This document shows, piece after piece, positions 16,936 to 26,514 of a DNA stretch of 64,000 nt (positions within the stretch are counted from its first letter, which is position 1; each line of letters begins with the position of its first letter). A program made the translations under genes and the position numbers. Below the pieces are notes generated by a model. The model saw nothing but the letters and a program-made list of their open reading frames with translations, made no database searches and was not told the origin of the DNA. Origin of the DNA: Ruegeria atlantica (GTDB lineage: Bacteria; Pseudomonadota; Alphaproteobacteria; Rhodobacterales; Rhodobacteraceae); the NCBI RefSeq assembly GCF_013033965.1, contig NZ_WQFE01000004.1, forward strand, positions 186,001 to 250,000, given 5' to 3'.

Positions 16936-17897
16936 ATGCGCCCATCGCGCTCAGCTGTGGCGACCCGGCGGGCGTAGGTCCCGAAATCGCGGCCAAAGCC
17001 TGGTCAGAACTGCGCGAGAGCTGTCCTTTTTTTTACATCGGGGATTCGGCACATCTGCCTTCAGACGTCCCGACACAGCGGATCAAAGATCCGGCGCAGG
17101 TCAACGGTATCTGCGCGAACTCCCTGCCCGTTCTGCAGCTGGAATTCCCCTCCAGCAACATGCCAGGCCAACCTGACCCGGCCAACGCGCCCAGTGTAAT
17201 CGACGCCATCGAAACTGGTGTTTCGCTCGTGCAATCCGGCGCAGCATCGGCCTTGTGCACCGCTCCGATCCACAAGAAAGCCCTGATCGACGGGGCCGGA
17301 TTCGCCTATCCCGGCCACACCGAATTTCTGGCCGCTCTGGCGGGTCGGAAACGCGTCGTGATGATGCTGGCCAGCGATCAATTGCGCGTGGTGCCAGCAA
17401 CGATCCACATCCCTTTGTCGCGAGTCCCGTCAGAACTCACGCCAGACCTGTTACGCGAAACCATCGCCATTACAGCCGACGGCCTGCGCAAACAGTTCGG
17501 CATCCCCCATCCCCGCATCGCTGTTGCAGGCCTCAACCCTCATGCCGGTGAAGGCGGTAAAATGGGCCATGAAGAGCTGGACTGGATCGCGCCGCTGATC
17601 GCGGGTTTGGACGGGACGGATTACTCTGTCACCGGTCCATATCCGGCAGACACGCTGTTCCACGCCGCCGCCCGCGCCCGCTATGACGCAGCCATCGCAA
17701 TGTACCACGATCAGGCACTGATTCCGATCAAGACGCTCGATTTCGACCGGGGCGTGAACGTGACCCTCGGCCTGCCTTTCATCCGGACTTCACCAGATCA
17801 CGGCACGGCACTGGACATCGCCGGAAAAGGTATTGCGAATCCGACGAGCCTGATCGAAGCGCTTAAACTGGCCCAGCGGATGGCACAAAGCGCTTGA
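16932..17897 (+). CDS. pdxA: 4-hydroxythreonine-4-phosphate dehydrogenase
   Basis: NAD-dependent dehydrogenase of pyridoxal 5'-phosphate synthesis by the DXP-dependent route. In the 321-residue protein I see the N-terminal SCGDPAGVGPEIAAKAW, the metal-binding histidines in YPGHTEF and MYHDQALIPIK, and the C-terminal FIRTSPDHGTALDIAGK. The ATG overlaps the surA stop by 4 bp (ATGA). rsmA follows after a spacer with a degenerate hairpin repeat. The surA-pdxA-rsmA order is shared with gammaproteobacteria. Confidence 0.95.
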   Translation: MNAPIALSCGDPAGVGPEIAAKAWSELRESCPFFYIGDSAHLPSDVPTQRIKDPAQVNGICANSLPVLQLEFPSSNMPGQPDPANAPSVIDAIETGVSLVQSGAASALCTAPIHKKALIDGAGFAYPGHTEFLAALAGRKRVVMMLASDQLRVVPATIHIPLSRVPSELTPDLLRETIAITADGLRKQFGIPHPRIAVAGLNPHAGEGGKMGHEELDWIAPLIAGLDGTDYSVTGPYPADTLFHAAARARYDAAIAMYHDQALIPIKTLDFDRGVNVTLGLPFIRTSPDHGTALDIAGKGIANPTSLIEALKLAQRMAQSA

Positions 17898-17898
17898 A

Positions 17899-17931
17899 CC
17901 TTCACCTGGCTGAAAATATCTCCGCCGGAGG
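17899..17931 (+). repeat. Dispersed intergenic hairpin element, copy B (short)
   Basis: CCTTCACCTGGCTGAAAATA is the same lead as at 7668, 60896 and 61007 with two or three changes. The hairpin is shortened to CTCC-GCC-GGAG and is followed by an A-rich stretch. It lies directly after the pdxA stop, before rsmA on the same strand, so here it is an intra-operon element rather than a convergent terminator. Confidence 0.6.
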
Positions 17932-17981
17932 CAAAAAATCACTGGCGTTCCCCCCCGGACACGCGCCACGGTAATCAGATC

Positions 17982-18824
17982 ATGAGCGCAATCGACACCC
18001 TCCCTCCACTACGCGAGGTTATCGCGACACATCAGCTCTCTGCGCGTAAATCGCTGGGACAGAATTTTCTGCTGGACCTCAACCTGACAGCCAAGATTGC
18101 GCGGCAGGCGGGCGATCTGACGGAATGTGACGTGCTGGAAATCGGCCCCGGCCCCGGCGGTCTGACCCGAGGCCTTTTGTCCGAAGGCGCGCGCAAAGTC
18201 GTCGCGGTTGAAAAAGACACCCGCTGCATTGCCGCCCTGAACGACATCGCAGCGGCGTATCCCGGACGACTTGAGGTCATCAACGGCGACGCATTGGAAA
18301 TCGACCCACTGGCCTATCTGACGCCGCCGATCCGAATTGCAGCCAACCTGCCATACAACGTCGGCACCGAACTGCTGGTGCGCTGGTTGACCCCGCCAGA
18401 ATGGCCGCCTTTCTGGCAAAGCCTGACGCTGATGTTCCAACGCGAAGTCGCCGAACGCATCGTGGCCCAGCCCGGAAGCAAAGCCTATGGCCGCCTTGCG
18501 ATCCTTACCCAATGGCGCGCCGAGGCGCGCATTGCAATGTCCCTGCCACCCGGAGCGTTCACCCCGCCACCGAAGGTCTCAAGTGCTGTAGTTCACCTCA
18601 CAGCCCTGCCCGAGCCGCGCTATCCGGCGAATGCCCGGGTTCTGTCGCGGGTCGTGGCCGCGGCCTTTAACCAGCGCCGCAAGATGCTGCGCGCATCGCT
18701 CAAGGGCGTCACACCAGATATCGAAGACCGGCTGCTGGCCGCGGGGATTCAACCGACGGAACGCGCGGAGCAAGTCCCGCTTGAGGCTTTCTGTGCCTTG
18801 GCGCGGGAAGTTCAAAAAAGCTGA
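17982..18824 (+). CDS. rsmA: 16S rRNA adenine(1518/1519) dimethyltransferase
   Basis: SAM-dependent enzyme (KsgA) that dimethylates two adjacent adenosines near the 3' end of 16S rRNA, a late step of 30S maturation. The 280-residue protein has the leader [17 protein letters not shown] motif [17 protein letters not shown], and the catalytic [15 protein letters not shown] (NLPY). The C-terminal helical part includes [13 protein letters not shown]. It ends the outer-membrane/pdxA operon and is followed by a strong hairpin terminator. Confidence 0.96.
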   Translation: MSAIDTLPPLREVIATHQLSARKSLGQNFLLDLNLTAKIARQAGDLTECDVLEIGPGPGGLTRGLLSEGARKVVAVEKDTRCIAALNDIAAAYPGRLEVINGDALEIDPLAYLTPPIRIAANLPYNVGTELLVRWLTPPEWPPFWQSLTLMFQREVAERIVAQPGSKAYGRLAILTQWRAEARIAMSLPPGAFTPPPKVSSAVVHLTALPEPRYPANARVLSRVVAAAFNQRRKMLRASLKGVTPDIEDRLLAAGIQPTERAEQVPLEAFCALAREVQKS

Positions 18825-18835
18825 CCCAAAAACTG

Positions 18836-18866
18836 AAAAAGCCCCGGAGTAACTTCCGGGGCTTTT
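18836..18866. terminator. Bidirectional intrinsic terminator after rsmA
   Basis: GCCCCGGA (18841-18848), a six-base loop, and TCCGGGGC (18855-18862) form a GC-rich stem flanked by an A-run on the left and a T-run on the right. This gives a terminator for rsmA on the plus strand and for the DUF4167 gene on the minus strand. Confidence 0.9.
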
Positions 18867-18883
18867 GAATTCTGAGGCAGGAA

Positions 18884-19474
18884 TTACTCCGCCGCTTCTG
18901 GTGCATCGCCGTTGCCGGTCGGCGCGTCTTCGGCGGCCTCGGGTGCAGCTTTAGGCTTGCGCGTGCGCGGACGGCGTGGCGCTTTTTCCTTTTTTGCAGG
19001 CGCTTCAGCAGCAGGCGCAGCATCCTGGCTTTCCGGGGTCTCAACCAAACCGGATTCCGGGGCGGCTGCTTCGGGTGAGAAGTCCATCACGTCCGGCTGC
19101 GGCGCTTCGGCCGGGTCCGACTGGCGGGCAGCAGCTTCGCGTTCCTGGCGTTCGGCACGTTCGCGATCGCGTTCAGCCTGACGTTCGCGGTTCTGGCGCT
19201 CTTGCTCTTCGCGGCGTGCTTCCATCTCGCGCTGCGCTTCGCTCAGCAGGCGCAGATAGTGTTCTGCGTGCTGCTGAAAGTTCTCGGCGGCCACACGGTC
19301 ATTGGACAGCTGAGCGTCGCGCGCCAACTGGTTGTATTTGTCGATAATCTGCTGGGGCGTACCGCGCACCTTGCCTTCTGGACCCGAGCTGTCAAAAACC
19401 CGGTTTACGACATTGCCCCCAGAGGGACGGTTGCGGTTGTTCTTTGCCCGAGAGCGGGATTTGGAAGATCTCAT
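18884..19474 (-). CDS. DUF4167 domain-containing protein
   Basis: A 196-residue protein of the alphaproteobacterial DUF4167 family. The N-terminus is basic (SRSRAKNNRNRPSGG), followed by the conserved SSGPEGKVRGTPQQIIDKYNQLARDAQ and NFQQHAEHYLRLLSEAQREM. A long charged coiled segment rich in Arg, Glu and Gln runs from about 85 to 120. The Ala/Pro/Glu-rich tail ends with several basic patches. The role is unknown; RNA or ribosome association would fit the charge but is inference. It lies downstream of prfA-prmC on the same strand after a 237-bp spacer in which I see nothing clear. Confidence 0.85.
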   Translation of the reverse strand: MRSSKSRSRAKNNRNRPSGGNVVNRVFDSSGPEGKVRGTPQQIIDKYNQLARDAQLSNDRVAAENFQQHAEHYLRLLSEAQREMEARREEQERQNRERQAERDRERAERQEREAAARQSDPAEAPQPDVMDFSPEAAAPESGLVETPESQDAAPAAEAPAKKEKAPRRPRTRKPKAAPEAAEDAPTGNGDAPEAAE

Positions 19475-19711
19475 CTACTTTACGTCAGCCTTGTCATTCA
19501 CTGTCGATCAACTCGCATCCTGCACTGCTCAAACGCTTAGCTGTGACGCGATGTCGACTATTTTGGGCTTGGCGTCCGGGGCCCGCTGAGACAGCGTCAG
19601 CCCTCCGACTGTTGTTGAGTAAACACGTCCTGTGCGTACAGACAAGGGGGTTGTCCAAAATTTCGCAGCTTTTTTACATCAATCGGCGTATTTCGGCCTC
19701 AGCTTGACGCG

Positions 19712-20557
19712 TTATCGCGGCATTCTGGCGAAAACGACGCGATCACGGCCATCCAGATCGGGAATGATCCGTGTGGCGGTCAAACCCGCCGACTCGAACA
19801 AAGCTGCGACGCTGTGTCCCTGCGTTGGCCCGATTTCCACCAGCAGACGACCGCCCGGCAGCAGAAAATCCGGTGCGCCCGCAGCAATGCGGCGATAAGC
19901 ACCAAGCCCGTCTCCCTCGTCTGTCAGCGCCATACGCGGTTCATGCACACGCACTTCTGGTGAAAGGTCGCCCATTTCCGACAAAGAAATATAGGGTGGG
20001 TTCGAAACGATCAGGTCGAACTGACCGTCTATATTCTGAAACCAATCGGACTGCAGAATTTCCACCCGGCTCTGGACCTGATGCTGCACTGCATTTGCGC
20101 TGGCTTGCAGGCAGGCAGCCTCGCTCAGGTCCGCGCCCACGCCCGAAGCGCTGGCCCGTTCGGCCAGCAACGTGATCAGGATACATCCTGACCCGATCCC
20201 CAGATCCAACACATGATCGAACGGTTCACTTAGCGCAGCTTCGATCAGCGCTTCGGTTTCCGGACGTGGGTCCAGCACGTCTCGACTGACACGGAACCGC
20301 CGGCCATAAAATTCGCGCTCACCCAACAGATGCGACACCGGCACACGCACCGCACGCAACGAGATCAACTGATCGTAGCGTTCTGCAATCTCTGGTGACA
20401 GCTCTTCAGGGGCGATCAAAGTAACCCGGCTGGCTTCAATCCGTGCCGCATGGGCCAGCAGAACCCGCGCGTCACGCGCCGGGTCGGCCACGCCAGCCGC
20501 CCGCAGTCGCGCTGTGGCCGCGACCATTGCCTGCGCTGCTGTCAGCGCCGCAATCAT
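19712..20557 (-). CDS. prmC: Release factor glutamine methyltransferase
   Basis: SAM-dependent N5-glutamine methyltransferase (HemK) that modifies the GGQ glutamine of peptide chain release factors. The 281-residue protein has a helical N-terminal domain, SAM motif [20 protein letters not shown] at about 115-133, and the catalytic [13 protein letters not shown] at about 183. It overlaps the prfA stop by 4 bp, the usual prfA-prmC operon, where enzyme and substrate are made together. Confidence 0.95.
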   Translation of the reverse strand: MIAALTAAQAMVAATARLRAAGVADPARDARVLLAHAARIEASRVTLIAPEELSPEIAERYDQLISLRAVRVPVSHLLGEREFYGRRFRVSRDVLDPRPETEALIEAALSEPFDHVLDLGIGSGCILITLLAERASASGVGADLSEAACLQASANAVQHQVQSRVEILQSDWFQNIDGQFDLIVSNPPYISLSEMGDLSPEVRVHEPRMALTDEGDGLGAYRRIAAGAPDFLLPGGRLLVEIGPTQGHSVAALFESAGLTATRIIPDLDGRDRVVFARMPR

Positions 20558-21609
20558 TGCGCCATATCCGCCAGCAGCCGCGCCTGATCATCCGCGGTCA
20601 ACGCATCGATCACCTCATCCAGATCGCCTTGCATCACCTGATCCAGCTTGTATAGCGTCAGGTTGATGCGGTGGTCTGTCATGCGGCCTTGCGGGAAATT
20701 GTAGGTTCTGATCCGCTCGGACCGATCCCCCGACCCCACCTGGCTAGCCCGGTCCGCTGAGCGTTCACTGTCGATCCGCTGGCGCTCCTGGTCATAAAGC
20801 CGGGTTTTGAGCACTTGCATCGCGATCTCGCGATTGCGGTGCTGTGATTTCTCCGAGCTCGTCACTACGATCCCGGTTGGCAGGTGCGTGATCCGCACCG
20901 CCGAGTCGGTTGTGTTCACGTGCTGACCACCGGCGCCCGAGCTGCGCATGGTGTCGATGCGGATATCATTTGAGTCAATCTGGATGTCAACGTCCTCGGC
21001 CTCGGGCAAAACCGCGACCGTCGCGGCCGAGGTGTGAATGCGTCCGCCGCTTTCAGTCTCAGGCACACGCTGCACCCGGTGTACACCGGATTCGTATTTC
21101 ATCCGCGCAAAAACATTCTCGCCCTTGATATGGGCCACGACCTCTTTGATCCCGCCCAGATCCGAGGCCTGTTCTTCGATGATCTCAAACTGCCATCCCC
21201 GCGCTTCGGCATAGCGCTGGTACATGCGCAGCAGGTCGCCCGCGAACAAAGCGGCCTCATCCCCGCCGGTTCCGGGGCGAATTTCCAGCATCGCCGGACG
21301 CGCATCCGCCGCATCACGAGGCAACAGCGCAAGCTGCAAGGCGTGCTCGGCTTCGGGGATACGGGTTTGCAGGGCCGGGATTTCCTCTTCGGCCAGCTCT
21401 TTCATGTCGGGATCGGCCAGCATCGCCTCGGCCTCGGCCAAATCGGCCACCAGCTGTCGCCACGCCACGATCTGATCCACGACCGGTTTGAGGTCGGAAT
21501 ACTCTTTGGCCAAAGCAGCGATGTCCCCACCCGAGGCACCATCTGCCATGGCCGCTTCGAGGTACTGGAATCGCTGGGCTATCTGTTCAAGGCGTTCTTC
21601 GGGGATCAT
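20554..21609 (-). CDS. prfA: Peptide chain release factor 1
   Basis: RF1 recognises UAA and UAG in the ribosomal A site and triggers peptide release. The 351-residue protein carries the catalytic GGQ in [20 protein letters not shown] and the anticodon-like PxT motif in [13 protein letters not shown] chose [14 protein letters not shown], which matches the family start, over an ATG six codons further up. It is the first gene of the prfA-prmC pair and is divergent from a small secreted protein gene 63 bp away. Confidence 0.95.
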   Translation of the reverse strand: MIPEERLEQIAQRFQYLEAAMADGASGGDIAALAKEYSDLKPVVDQIVAWRQLVADLAEAEAMLADPDMKELAEEEIPALQTRIPEAEHALQLALLPRDAADARPAMLEIRPGTGGDEAALFAGDLLRMYQRYAEARGWQFEIIEEQASDLGGIKEVVAHIKGENVFARMKYESGVHRVQRVPETESGGRIHTSAATVAVLPEAEDVDIQIDSNDIRIDTMRSSGAGGQHVNTTDSAVRITHLPTGIVVTSSEKSQHRNREIAMQVLKTRLYDQERQRIDSERSADRASQVGSGDRSERIRTYNFPQGRMTDHRINLTLYKLDQVMQGDLDEVIDALTADDQARLLADMAQ

Positions 21610-21672
21610 CCCGGCGGTGTCTATCAATCCGGGGCTTTGGTCAAGGCCCGTCCGTATGCTAAGCTACTGCAC

Positions 21673-21960
21673 ATGAAACGGTTGATACTGGTTTTAACAC
21701 TGTTCGTAACGCCCGCTCTAGCCGATGTGGTTGGCCCCGGCGGCAAGGTTCAGGACTGCTATTGCACCGACAAATCTGGCAGCCGCGTCGAACTAGGAGA
21801 GATGATCTGCCTGCAGGTCGACGGCCGCATGTTCATGGCGCAGTGCCAGATGTCGCTGAACGTACCGATGTGGCGCGAGGTGCAAGAAGGGTGTCTGTCT
21901 TCAGGGCTGCAACAGGGCAAGCCACTCATCAACACGAGCGCGGTTTACCCCAAAATCTGA
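21673..21960 (+). CDS. Small secreted Cys-containing protein
   Basis: A 95-residue protein with a clear signal peptide, MKRLILVLTLFVTPALA, cleaved near residue 17. The mature part begins DVVGPGGKVQDCYC and holds five cysteines (in DCYC, EMICLQ, AQCQM and EGCLS), so it is probably a small periplasmic or secreted disulfide protein. I recognise no family with a known function. Its last 60 bases overlap, tail to tail, with the DUF1499 gene on the other strand. Confidence 0.68.
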   Translation: MKRLILVLTLFVTPALADVVGPGGKVQDCYCTDKSGSRVELGEMICLQVDGRMFMAQCQMSLNVPMWREVQEGCLSSGLQQGKPLINTSAVYPKI

Positions 21961-22308
21961 CCGGCCAAATCTGAGACGAGCATAGATGCGAAGCTTGTCT
22001 CCGTCCTGTTGCACTGTTGTGTAGTCCGGAAAGCCGATCACTTTCGTACGTGTGATGTAGGTGATCATTCCTTCTTCAATAGACCCGGCCAGAACTGATG
22101 TTCGGTCTGAAACGCGTGTGAACGCATCCAGCCGCAGCAGTCCATCCGGCCCCGTTTCGACCACGCGGACAACACCCCCGTCAAGATCACGGTCCTGATC
22201 ACCTATCGGTGCCACATGCCATTTTGCCGGGTCTGATGGTGCAAAACGGATGTATGCTCCAAGCAAAATTACCAGAACAACAATCAGCCAAAGCACCATT
22301 TTATTCAT
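21901..22308 (-). CDS. DUF1499 domain-containing protein
   Basis: A 135-residue protein with one N-terminal membrane anchor (VLWLIVVLVILLGAYIRF) followed by a periplasmic DUF1499 domain: DRDLDGGVVRVVE, ITYITRTKVIGFPDYTTVQ and the C-terminal RVDEWLALLQP. The family is widespread and has no established activity. The start at 22308 (MNKMVLW) is preferred to an ATG nine codons upstream. It overlaps the secreted protein gene on the other strand by 60 bp at the 3' ends. Confidence 0.8.
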   Translation of the reverse strand: MNKMVLWLIVVLVILLGAYIRFAPSDPAKWHVAPIGDQDRDLDGGVVRVVETGPDGLLRLDAFTRVSDRTSVLAGSIEEGMITYITRTKVIGFPDYTTVQQDGDKLRIYARLRFGRSDFGVNRARVDEWLALLQP

Positions 22309-22371
22309 CCCTGGACCAGCCCTTCCGCTGACCATATTCGGATCGCTTTGGCAGACAAGATGCGAACTCTT

Positions 22372-23319
22372 CTACCGTGACGTCACGCCCGGCAATATGC
22401 ACAGCAGTTCAAACAGCAGGTTTGCTGCGGTCAGCGCCGTATTGCCGGACGGATCGTATGGCGGAGACACCTCGACCAGATCGCACCCGACCACATTCAC
22501 ACCTGCCAGCGCGTGGATCAGTTGCAGCGCCTGCGGCGTAGTCAGCCCTCCGATCTCGGGCGTGCCGGTGCCGGGGGCATATGCAGGGTCCAGACTATCA
22601 ATGTCATAAGTGATGTAGACCGGATGATCTCCAATCGTTTTACGGATTTGCGAGCCGATCTCGGTCAAGTTCTGTTGCCACAGCTCCCATGCCGGGATTT
22701 GGCGAAAGCCCCAGTCCCGCGCCTCGGAGAAATCACTGGCCGCGTAGCCCGAACCGCGAATACCAATCTGGAATGTCTTGTCCGGGACAATCAGCCCTTC
22801 TTCGTAGGCGCGGCGAAAGACCGTGCCATGTGTCTCACGCTCGCCAAACATCTCGTCGTTCACGTCCGCATGGGCGTCCACATGAACCAATGCAACCGGA
22901 CCGTGTTTCGCCGCAACGGCACGCAGAATGGGCAACGTAATCGAGTGATCGCCCCCCATCGCCACCGGAATCACAGCCTGATCAAGGATCGCGTCATAGC
23001 TTTCCTTGATGATCTTAAGGCTTTCGGCCAGCGAAAACGTATTGATCGCCAGATCGCCGATATCCGCAATCTGCAAGCTATCGAACGGAGCTGCGGAATT
23101 GGCCATGTTATAGGGCCGTATCATCGCGCTTTCGCTGCGGATCTGCTTGGGTCCAAACCGGGTGCCCGAGCGCCACGAGGTGCCGATATCCATCGGAATG
23201 CCCAGCACGGCCACGTCCAGACCGGCCAGCGTGTCTGCCTGCGGCAATCGCATGAATGTGTTCGGCCCGGAAAACCGCGCCAGATCGTTGCCGCTGATCG
23301 GTTGGTTAAAGTCTGTCAT
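22372..23319 (-). CDS. Agmatinase-family ureohydrolase, paralog 1
   Basis: Mn-dependent ureohydrolase of the arginase/agmatinase family, 315 residues. The metal-binding motifs are GGDHSITLP, VHVDAHADVND and TYDIDSLDPAYAPGTGTPE. These enzymes release urea from agmatine, guanidinobutyrate, guanidinopropionate or related guanidino compounds; the sequence does not settle which. It lies 62 bp downstream of a second, diverged copy on the same strand. Having two paralogs and an amidohydrolase in one operon suggests use of a guanidino compound as nitrogen source. Confidence 0.88.
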   Translation of the reverse strand: MTDFNQPISGNDLARFSGPNTFMRLPQADTLAGLDVAVLGIPMDIGTSWRSGTRFGPKQIRSESAMIRPYNMANSAAPFDSLQIADIGDLAINTFSLAESLKIIKESYDAILDQAVIPVAMGGDHSITLPILRAVAAKHGPVALVHVDAHADVNDEMFGERETHGTVFRRAYEEGLIVPDKTFQIGIRGSGYAASDFSEARDWGFRQIPAWELWQQNLTEIGSQIRKTIGDHPVYITYDIDSLDPAYAPGTGTPEIGGLTTPQALQLIHALAGVNVVGCDLVEVSPPYDPSGNTALTAANLLFELLCILPGVTSR

Positions 23320-23381
23320 GCCCGTATTTCTCCCGTCCGGCTTTTGGTTAACCAGATACCGGAAAGATGGCTAACCAAAGG

Positions 23382-24350
23382 TTAATCCTGCACCAGCTTG
23401 TTCCACCCCAGCAGGCAGATGATCTGGGTCGCAACATGGGCGCCTGCAATGGCCGTCGCTCCGGACGTGTCATAGGGCGGAGATACCTCGACCACGTCCC
23501 CGCCTTTGATGTTAATCCCGGCAATATCGCGCAGGATGATCTGTGTCTGGATCGAAGTCAGACCACCCCAAACGGGTGTGCCGGTTCCGGGGGCAAAGGC
23601 CGGGTCCAGGCCGTCGATGTCAAAGCTCAGATAAACCGGGCTGTCGCCGAGGATGCCTTTGATCTTTTGCGCAACAGCGGCGGGACCGGATTCGTAGACC
23701 TCGCGGGCGTCGATGATGTTGACGCCCAGAGTGTCCTCGTTCGTGGTGCGGATACCGACCTGAACCGAGCGTTTCGGGTCCACGATCCCCGACTTCACTG
23801 CCTTATAGAACATGGTTCCGTGATCCACGCGGGACATATCATCGTCGGCCCACGTATCGGTATGCGCATCGAATTGCAGCAGAGACATCGGCCCGTATTT
23901 CTCGGCATAGGCTTTGAGGATCGGGAAGCTGATATAGTGATCGCCGCCCAGCGTGACTGAGGACACATCGGCGGCCAGAATGGTACGAATGTGTTCCGTA
24001 AGCGTATCCGGAAATGCAGGGATATTGGCATAGTCATAGGCCATATCGCCGTAATCCACGATGGCCAGTTCGCTGAGCGCATCGAAGGGCCAGCCGTAGG
24101 GTGCATCGGGCGATTGCAGTGCGCTGGCCTCCCGAATCGCGCGCGGACCAAGTCGGGTGCCGGGTCGGTTCGTCACGGCCTGATCAAAGGGCACACCGGT
24201 TACGGCGATATCTACTCCTTTCAGGTCCTTGGTATAGAGACGGCGCAGGAACGATGTCGCGCCGCCAAAGGTGTTTTCGTAGGACAGCCCCTTAAGATCA
24301 GGGTTGGTAAAGGCCTCATCTACCTGATTTTTTGCGTCTTCCAGTGCCAT
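23382..24350 (-). CDS. speB: Agmatinase-family ureohydrolase, paralog 2
   Basis: Second ureohydrolase, 322 residues, with metal motifs LGGDHYISFP, LQFDAHTDTW and FDIDGLDPAFAPGTGTP. The DAHTDTW form is common in proteobacterial SpeB agmatinases, so this copy is the better candidate for agmatine to putrescine plus urea. The frame is open upstream, but the real ATG (complement of 24348-24350) follows a GGGGGAAGAT ribosome binding site and sits 13 bp after the amidohydrolase stop. Confidence 0.88.
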   Translation of the reverse strand: MALEDAKNQVDEAFTNPDLKGLSYENTFGGATSFLRRLYTKDLKGVDIAVTGVPFDQAVTNRPGTRLGPRAIREASALQSPDAPYGWPFDALSELAIVDYGDMAYDYANIPAFPDTLTEHIRTILAADVSSVTLGGDHYISFPILKAYAEKYGPMSLLQFDAHTDTWADDDMSRVDHGTMFYKAVKSGIVDPKRSVQVGIRTTNEDTLGVNIIDAREVYESGPAAVAQKIKGILGDSPVYLSFDIDGLDPAFAPGTGTPVWGGLTSIQTQIILRDIAGINIKGGDVVEVSPPYDTSGATAIAGAHVATQIICLLGWNKLVQD

Positions 24351-24363
24351 ATCTTCCCCCCGA

Positions 24364-25527
24364 TCAGCCCAGCGGCTGCGCCTTTTCGACGATCCGTGCG
24401 AAGAACGAAGCGCCAACCGGCGCGATCTCGTCGTTGAAGTTGTATTTTGGATGGTGCAGCCCGGCCCCCTCGCCCTGCCCCAGAAACAGATAAGCGCCGG
24501 GACGAGATTGCAGCATGTACGAGAAGTCCTCGGCCCCCATCTCACGCCCCATATTGCCGACCACACGCTCGGCCCCGGATACGTCACGCGCCACCTCAGC
24601 GGCGAAACCGGCCTTTTCGCCATCGTTGATCGTGGCCGGATAGTTCTTTTCATAGTCCAGCCGCGCCTCAACCCCGTAAGACGTCGCCTGCCCCTGCACG
24701 ATCTGCTCCATCCGTTCGATCACCATCTGCTGAACGGTTGGATCGAAGGTCCGCACAGTGCCGTTGATAAAGGCCGTATCAGGGATCACGTTATTCACTG
24801 TCCCGGTGTGGATTTGCGTGACCGAGACGACCAGATCGTCCAGCGCATAGTTGTTGCGGCTGACAATGGTCTGGATCGCCTGCGCGATGCCGCAGGCCGC
24901 CATCACCGGGTCGCGGGTTTCATGTGGCATGGCGCCATGGCCGCCTACGCCTTGAATGTGGATCTCAAACGTATCCACCGCCGCCATGATCGGCCCCGGA
25001 GTGGTGTGAAACGCGCCCACGGGCAGATTTGGCGCATTATGCAGAGCATAGACCTGAGAGATGTCGAACCGGTCCATGATGCCCTCTTCGACCATGACAC
25101 CGGCACCACCGCCCTCTTCCTCGGCTGGCTGGAAGATCAGCGCAACACGACCGCGAAAGTTCCGCGTCTCGGCCAGATATCGTGCCGCGCCAAGCAGCAT
25201 CGTGGTGTGCCCGTCATGGCCGCAGGCGTGCATTTTACCGGGTTTGGTCGAGGCGTACTCGACCCCCGTCTCTTCAGGGATCGGCAGCGCGTCCATGTCG
25301 GCGCGTAGACCTATCGTGGGGCCATCACCCTGCCCGTTGATGATCGCCACGATACCGGTCTGGGCAATCCCTTCGTGCAGTTCATCCACTCCGAACTCGC
25401 GCAAACGGTCCGCAACAAACGCCGCGGTTTCGTAGCATTCGAACTCCAGTTCGGGGATCGTGTGCAAATGCTGCCGCCATGCGGTCATATCGGCTGAATA
25501 ATCGGCAATTCGGTTGACGACGGGCAT
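24364..25527 (-). CDS. M20-family amidohydrolase (hippurate hydrolase-like)
   Basis: Metallo-amidohydrolase/peptidase of the M20D group, 387 residues from MPVVNRIADYSADMTAWRQ. Seen are RQHLHTIPELEFE at the N-terminus, the metal site GKMHACGHDGHTTMLLG (CGHDGH), EPAEEEGGGAGVM-type glutamates (QPAEEEGGG), and the dimerisation-domain GVGGHGAMPHE. Members deacylate N-acyl amino acids such as hippurate or acetyl-amino acids. It is the first gene of the operon that continues with the two ureohydrolases. It is divergent from mazG by 66 bp. Confidence 0.88.
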   Translation of the reverse strand: MPVVNRIADYSADMTAWRQHLHTIPELEFECYETAAFVADRLREFGVDELHEGIAQTGIVAIINGQGDGPTIGLRADMDALPIPEETGVEYASTKPGKMHACGHDGHTTMLLGAARYLAETRNFRGRVALIFQPAEEEGGGAGVMVEEGIMDRFDISQVYALHNAPNLPVGAFHTTPGPIMAAVDTFEIHIQGVGGHGAMPHETRDPVMAACGIAQAIQTIVSRNNYALDDLVVSVTQIHTGTVNNVIPDTAFINGTVRTFDPTVQQMVIERMEQIVQGQATSYGVEARLDYEKNYPATINDGEKAGFAAEVARDVSGAERVVGNMGREMGAEDFSYMLQSRPGAYLFLGQGEGAGLHHPKYNFNDEIAPVGASFFARIVEKAQPLG

Positions 25528-25593
25528 CTGGGGTGGACTCCTGATCGGGACTGCGGAATGGATGCATCTGACACTGGAACGAAAGGGTTCGCA

Positions 25594-26451
25594 ATGGCCG
25601 AAAATCCTCTGATCCACGACAGCGAAGCGGGTATCGAGCGTTTGTTGGAAATCATGCGCCGTCTGCGCGACCCGGAAACGGGGTGCCCGTGGGATATTGA
25701 ACAGGATTTCGCCACCATAGCCCCCTACACGATCGAAGAGGCTTATGAGGTCGCTGACGCCATCGAACGCGAGGCGTATGATGAACTGAAAGGAGAGTTG
25801 GGCGATCTGTTGTTCCAGTCCGTCTTCCACGCGCAAATGGCCGAGGAAGCCGGGCATTTCACTTTTCAGGACGTGGTTCGGACCATGTCGGACAAAATGG
25901 TCACACGCCATCCGCATGTGTTCGGCGATGAATCCCGTGACAAGTCGGCGGATCAGCAGACGGTGGATTGGGAAACCATCAAGGCGGCAGAACGCGCGGG
26001 CAAGGAACAGAAGGGCGCGCTGGACGGAGTCGCAGCCAACCTGCCTGCCCTGCTGCGCGCGCATAAACTGCAAAAACGGGCCGCGCGAGTGGGGTTCGAT
26101 TGGCCCGATGCCAGTCACGTGCTGGCCAAGATCACCGAAGAAGCCGCCGAGCTGGAAGAGGCCCGTGACAGCATGGACGCAGACGCGCTTGAGGATGAAT
26201 TCGGCGATTTGCTATTTGTGATGGTCAATCTGGGCCGTCATCTGGGCATTGAGCCCGAGGCCGCCCTGCGCCGCACCAACGCCAAGTTTACAAGGCGTTT
26301 CGAGCAGGTCGAAGCGCGACTGGCTGACCGTGGCAGAACGCCGGTCCAAAGCGATCTGGCCGAGATGGACGCACTGTGGGACGAGGTCAAAATCGAAGAG
26401 CATCGTGCCAATGGCAAACTCCCGCCGTTGGATGCGACGACCGAGGCCTGA
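25594..26451 (+). CDS. mazG: Nucleoside triphosphate pyrophosphohydrolase MazG
   Basis: All-alpha NTP pyrophosphohydrolase that removes non-canonical or excess (d)NTPs. The 285-residue protein has two MazG domains: the first with RRLRDPETGCPWDIEQDF and EEAYEVADAIE...DELKGELGDLLFQ, the second with KITEEAAELEEA and EDEFGDLLFVMVNLGRHLG, the EExxE-12-ExxD metal pattern. I chose MAENPLIHD; an ATG twelve codons upstream is possible. It is divergent from the amidohydrolase operon. Confidence 0.93.
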   Translation: MAENPLIHDSEAGIERLLEIMRRLRDPETGCPWDIEQDFATIAPYTIEEAYEVADAIEREAYDELKGELGDLLFQSVFHAQMAEEAGHFTFQDVVRTMSDKMVTRHPHVFGDESRDKSADQQTVDWETIKAAERAGKEQKGALDGVAANLPALLRAHKLQKRAARVGFDWPDASHVLAKITEEAAELEEARDSMDADALEDEFGDLLFVMVNLGRHLGIEPEAALRRTNAKFTRRFEQVEARLADRGRTPVQSDLAEMDALWDEVKIEEHRANGKLPPLDATTEA

Positions 26452-26514
26452 AACCGCTGGACAAGTGTGGTGACACTTGCGAGTGTCCGCGCTTCAAGAC
26501 CCCGGAGGCAAAGC

